Source: Pseudomonadota bacterium
Lineage (GTDB): Bacteria; Myxococcota; Polyangia; Polyangiales; Polyangiaceae
Length of the DNA stretch: 8,560 bases
Assembly: GCA_023419055.1 (NCBI GenBank)
Contig: JAEZYO010000370.1
Coordinates: 1 to 8,560, forward strand
Direction: 5' to 3'
The notes under the pieces are model-generated. The model was not told the DNA's origin. It was given only the letters and a program-made list of their open reading frames with translations, and did no database searches. The position numbers and the translations under genes are program-made. This document shows positions 6,370-8,560 of this stretch, in pieces; within the stretch, counting starts at the first letter, position 1; every line of letters begins with the position of its first letter.

Positions 6370-8560
6370 ATGGCTGGGCACCGAGTTCTCTTGGCGCTCG
6401 CCGCCCTGGTTCTGGGCGGGGTGGGAACTTGGGTCCTGGTGTCGAGCACCAGTCGGCCGCTCCTGTCCTCACCGGTGAAGCTGCCCGTCGAGAGGGGTGG
6501 CGTCCGCATCTCGGAGGTCCCACCAGGGTTTCGCTCTGCGAAAAAGGCCGTCTCGGGTTTGCCCGGAGATTGGCTGGTCGAGACCGATCAGCTGCGCTTC
6601 GTGGTCGCTGCGGAGGGCCCGGGGGTCGAGCGTCAGATCCGTCTCGGCAGCCTGCTCGACGTCGCCGTCACCTCGATCCAGGAGGACGACCTGCGCGACG
6701 TCCGCACCGTGTTGAACATCGCGAGCAAGAGCATCCCGACACGGGTGAGCGGGCTCACGCTCGCGCCGCGTGGGGCGGCGCCGGTCGTGCGCGTGCAGCA
6801 GCACAGCCACGACGGGCGCATTCACCTCGCCACCGACTACGAGGTGGTGCCGGGCACGAGCATCATTGCCATCACGACGCGCGTCGAGAACGGCACCGAT
6901 CAGCTCATCCGTAGCGTTCAAGTCGGAGATCGCGCGCTCTGGCCCGGAGAGCCGACGTTCGCTCCGCGGGCGGGGTTCGTGAAGTATACGAGTCACGCCG
7001 AGGTGCCTTGGGTCGGGCGGGAGGGCCACAAGCTGAGCTACGTGCTCGACTTTGGCGGGCAGCTCTTCGACGCCTCGTTCTTGTTCGATCGCATCGGTCC
7101 GATCGGGCAGGTCACGCTCTCGGCTCCCCGCGATTTGCCTCCCCGCGAGAGCTTCGAAGTGAAGCGCGAGCTCATCGTGGCGCGCGGGGGGCTCGACACC
7201 GTGGCGGAGCTCGCGTGGCGGCGCAGCGGTCGCGAGGTGGGTTGGGTCGAAGGCGCGCTCGAGCCCGCGCCTTCCTGGGCCACGGTCGAGGCTCGTTATC
7301 CCGACGGCAAGCCCGCACTATCGGTGCGAGTCGCAGAAGACGGTCGATACCGGTTGGCCCTCCCACCGGGGGACTACCGGCTGATGCTCAAGTCTTCCGG
7401 CGGTGAGGACCAGGAAGAGGTGAGCGTCGAGAGAGAGCGCCTGACGAGCGCGAACCTCCTGCCGCCGGGCCCGGGGATGATCCGTTTCTCGATCACGGAC
7501 ACGGACGACGTTCCGATCGCGGCTCGCATCCAGGTGCGCGGGATCGCGCCCAGCAAGGATCCCGACTTCGGCCCGGTGGAGACCGCGGTCGGCGCGGGCA
7601 ACGTCGTCTACACCGCGAGCGGCAGCGGCTTCATCGAGCTCCCGGAGGGGCGCTACCGCGTGATCGTGGGGCACGGCAGCGAGTACTCGATGGTCGAGCA
7701 AGAGGTGCAGATCGCCGAGGAAGAGGGCGCCGCGCTGCACGTGAGGCTCGGGAGGGTGGTCGACACGACCGGGTACATCGGGTGCGATTTCCACGTGCAC
7801 GCCGAGCCGAGCCACGACAGTCAGACCACGCTGGACGATCGCGTGACCTCCCTCATCGGAGAGGGCATCGAGTTCGTGGCCGCGACCGATCACGATCACG
7901 TCACCGACTACGGGCCGATCATCTCGCGGCTCGAATACGGCCCACGGCTGAAATCAGCGACGGGCGTCGAGGTCACGACGACGAGCTGGGGGCATTTCAA
8001 CGCCTACCCCTATCCGCTCGACCAACCGCCGCCGGAGCACGCGGGGCGCGCCCCTGGCGAGATCTTCGCCACCGTTCGGGCGCGCGCGCCGGGAGCGGTG
8101 ATCCAGGTCAACCACCCGCGCATGCCCGGCGTCGGTTATTTCAACCGCATCGAGCTCGATTCGGTGACGGGCGCCGCTCAGTCCGAGGGCTTCTCCTTCG
8201 ACTTCGACGCGCTCGAGACCTCGAACGGCTACGATCTCGAGAACCCGAAGGTCCTGGAAGAGAACCTGCGCGAGTACTTCGGCCTCCTGAACACCGGGAG
8301 GCGCTTCACCATGGTGGGTAACTCGGACTCCCATCGGCTGATCACGAATTGGGTCGGGCACCCCCGCACCTACGTCAGGGTCGCGGACGACCGCCCGGAA
8401 GCGGTGACGCAGGAGGAGGTCGCGCGGCAGGTGCTCGGGGGGCACGTCACCGTGTCGAACGGCATCTTCTTGTTCGTCCTCGCCAACGGCGTGGCGGGGC
8501 CGGGCGACACCATCGCTGAGTCGCGGATCACGCTCCAGATCAGCGCGCGCGCTCCCGAGT
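6370..8560 (+). CDS. Secreted or membrane-anchored CehA/McbA-family PHP metallohydrolase (3' end outside window)
   Basis: The frame is open from ATG 6370 to the window end, giving 730 residues without a stop. The N-terminus (MAGHR, then a hydrophobic stretch through LVLGGVGTWVLV) is a signal peptide or uncleaved anchor, so the enzyme acts outside the cytoplasm. Residues ~30-320 are a beta-rich region I cannot name. Two short segments (~300-345 and ~375-470) resemble carboxypeptidase-regulatory-like beta sandwiches (DGRYRLALPPGDYRL; FIELPEGRYRVIVG). The PHP domain starts at ~468. It has CDFHVH (H475, H477), TDHDH (D507, H508), GVEVTT (E534), GHFNAYP (H542), NHPR (H582) and GNSDSH (D653, H655). 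All metal ligands expected for a PHP phosphoesterase-type site are present. The family includes carbaryl hydrolase CehA and McbA, but most members are uncharacterised and the substrate here is unknown. The start is fixed by an in-frame TAG 24 bases upstream and by the signal sequence. It is divergent from prfC, with no other gene visible in its transcript. Confidence 0.9.
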   Translation, partial: MAGHRVLLALAALVLGGVGTWVLVSSTSRPLLSSPVKLPVERGGVRISEVPPGFRSAKKAVSGLPGDWLVETDQLRFVVAAEGPGVERQIRLGSLLDVAVTSIQEDDLRDVRTVLNIASKSIPTRVSGLTLAPRGAAPVVRVQQHSHDGRIHLATDYEVVPGTSIIAITTRVENGTDQLIRSVQVGDRALWPGEPTFAPRAGFVKYTSHAEVPWVGREGHKLSYVLDFGGQLFDASFLFDRIGPIGQVTLSAPRDLPPRESFEVKRELIVARGGLDTVAELAWRRSGREVGWVEGALEPAPSWATVEARYPDGKPALSVRVAEDGRYRLALPPGDYRLMLKSSGGEDQEEVSVERERLTSANLLPPGPGMIRFSITDTDDVPIAARIQVRGIAPSKDPDFGPVETAVGAGNVVYTASGSGFIELPEGRYRVIVGHGSEYSMVEQEVQIAEEEGAALHVRLGRVVDTTGYIGCDFHVHAEPSHDSQTTLDDRVTSLIGEGIEFVAATDHDHVTDYGPIISRLEYGPRLKSATGVEVTTTSWGHFNAYPYPLDQPPPEHAGRAPGEIFATVRARAPGAVIQVNHPRMPGVGYFNRIELDSVTGAAQSEGFSFDFDALETSNGYDLENPKVLEENLREYFGLLNTGRRFTMVGNSDSHRLITNWVGHPRTYVRVADDRPEAVTQEEVARQVLGGHVTVSNGIFLFVLANGVAGPGDTIAESRITLQISARAPE

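Noticed and set aside
6258..6509. 84-residue N-terminal extension of RF3
   Set aside because: The extension has no family match and crosses the divergent intergenic region into the hydrolase gene. RF3 proteins start as the ATG at 6257 predicts.
7318..7899. 193-residue minus-strand open frame within the hydrolase gene
   Set aside because: It is antisense to the PHP hydrolase, whose motifs are unambiguous; the His/Arg/Asp-rich composition is typical of a shadow.

Overview
The window is very GC-rich, and its coding frames show strong G/C preference at third codon positions. It carries a GAF-PAS-PAS-GGDEF signalling protein, a B12-type radical SAM protein, a proline-rich lipoprotein and a secreted PHP-fold hydrolase. 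Together these suggest a myxobacterium-like (Polyangia/Myxococcota) chromosome. That assignment rests on composition and gene content, not on a marker gene, so it is tentative.

Layout. Bases 2-682 (+) are the C-terminal end of a radical SAM protein. It overlaps by 4 bases (ATGA) with a diguanylate cyclase at 679-2592 (+). A small lipoprotein gene at 2603-2866 (-) converges on the cyclase with only 10 bases between them. Bases 3052-4670 (-) hold no intact gene. They contain a decayed, multiply frameshifted remnant of a Tc-toxin A-type (TcA-like) gene, followed in the same direction by what looks like the last ~50 codons of a uvrA gene. The remnant begins immediately behind the stop codon of an intact prfC (peptide chain release factor 3) at 4671-6257 (-). 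A 112-base divergent intergenic region with an inverted repeat separates prfC from a long gene at 6370-8560 (+). That gene encodes a signal-peptide-bearing CehA/McbA-type PHP metallohydrolase, cut off by the window end.

How the genes relate. The only convincing cotranscribed pair is the radical SAM protein and the diguanylate cyclase. prfC is a housekeeping gene and the PHP hydrolase is divergently transcribed from it. The stretch between prfC and the lipoprotein reads as a genomic scar. A large TcA-like gene seems to have lost its 5' end, most of its body and its reading frame, and is now joined to the tail of an unrelated repair gene. I found no intact novel multi-gene system; this chimeric remnant is the most unusual part of the window.
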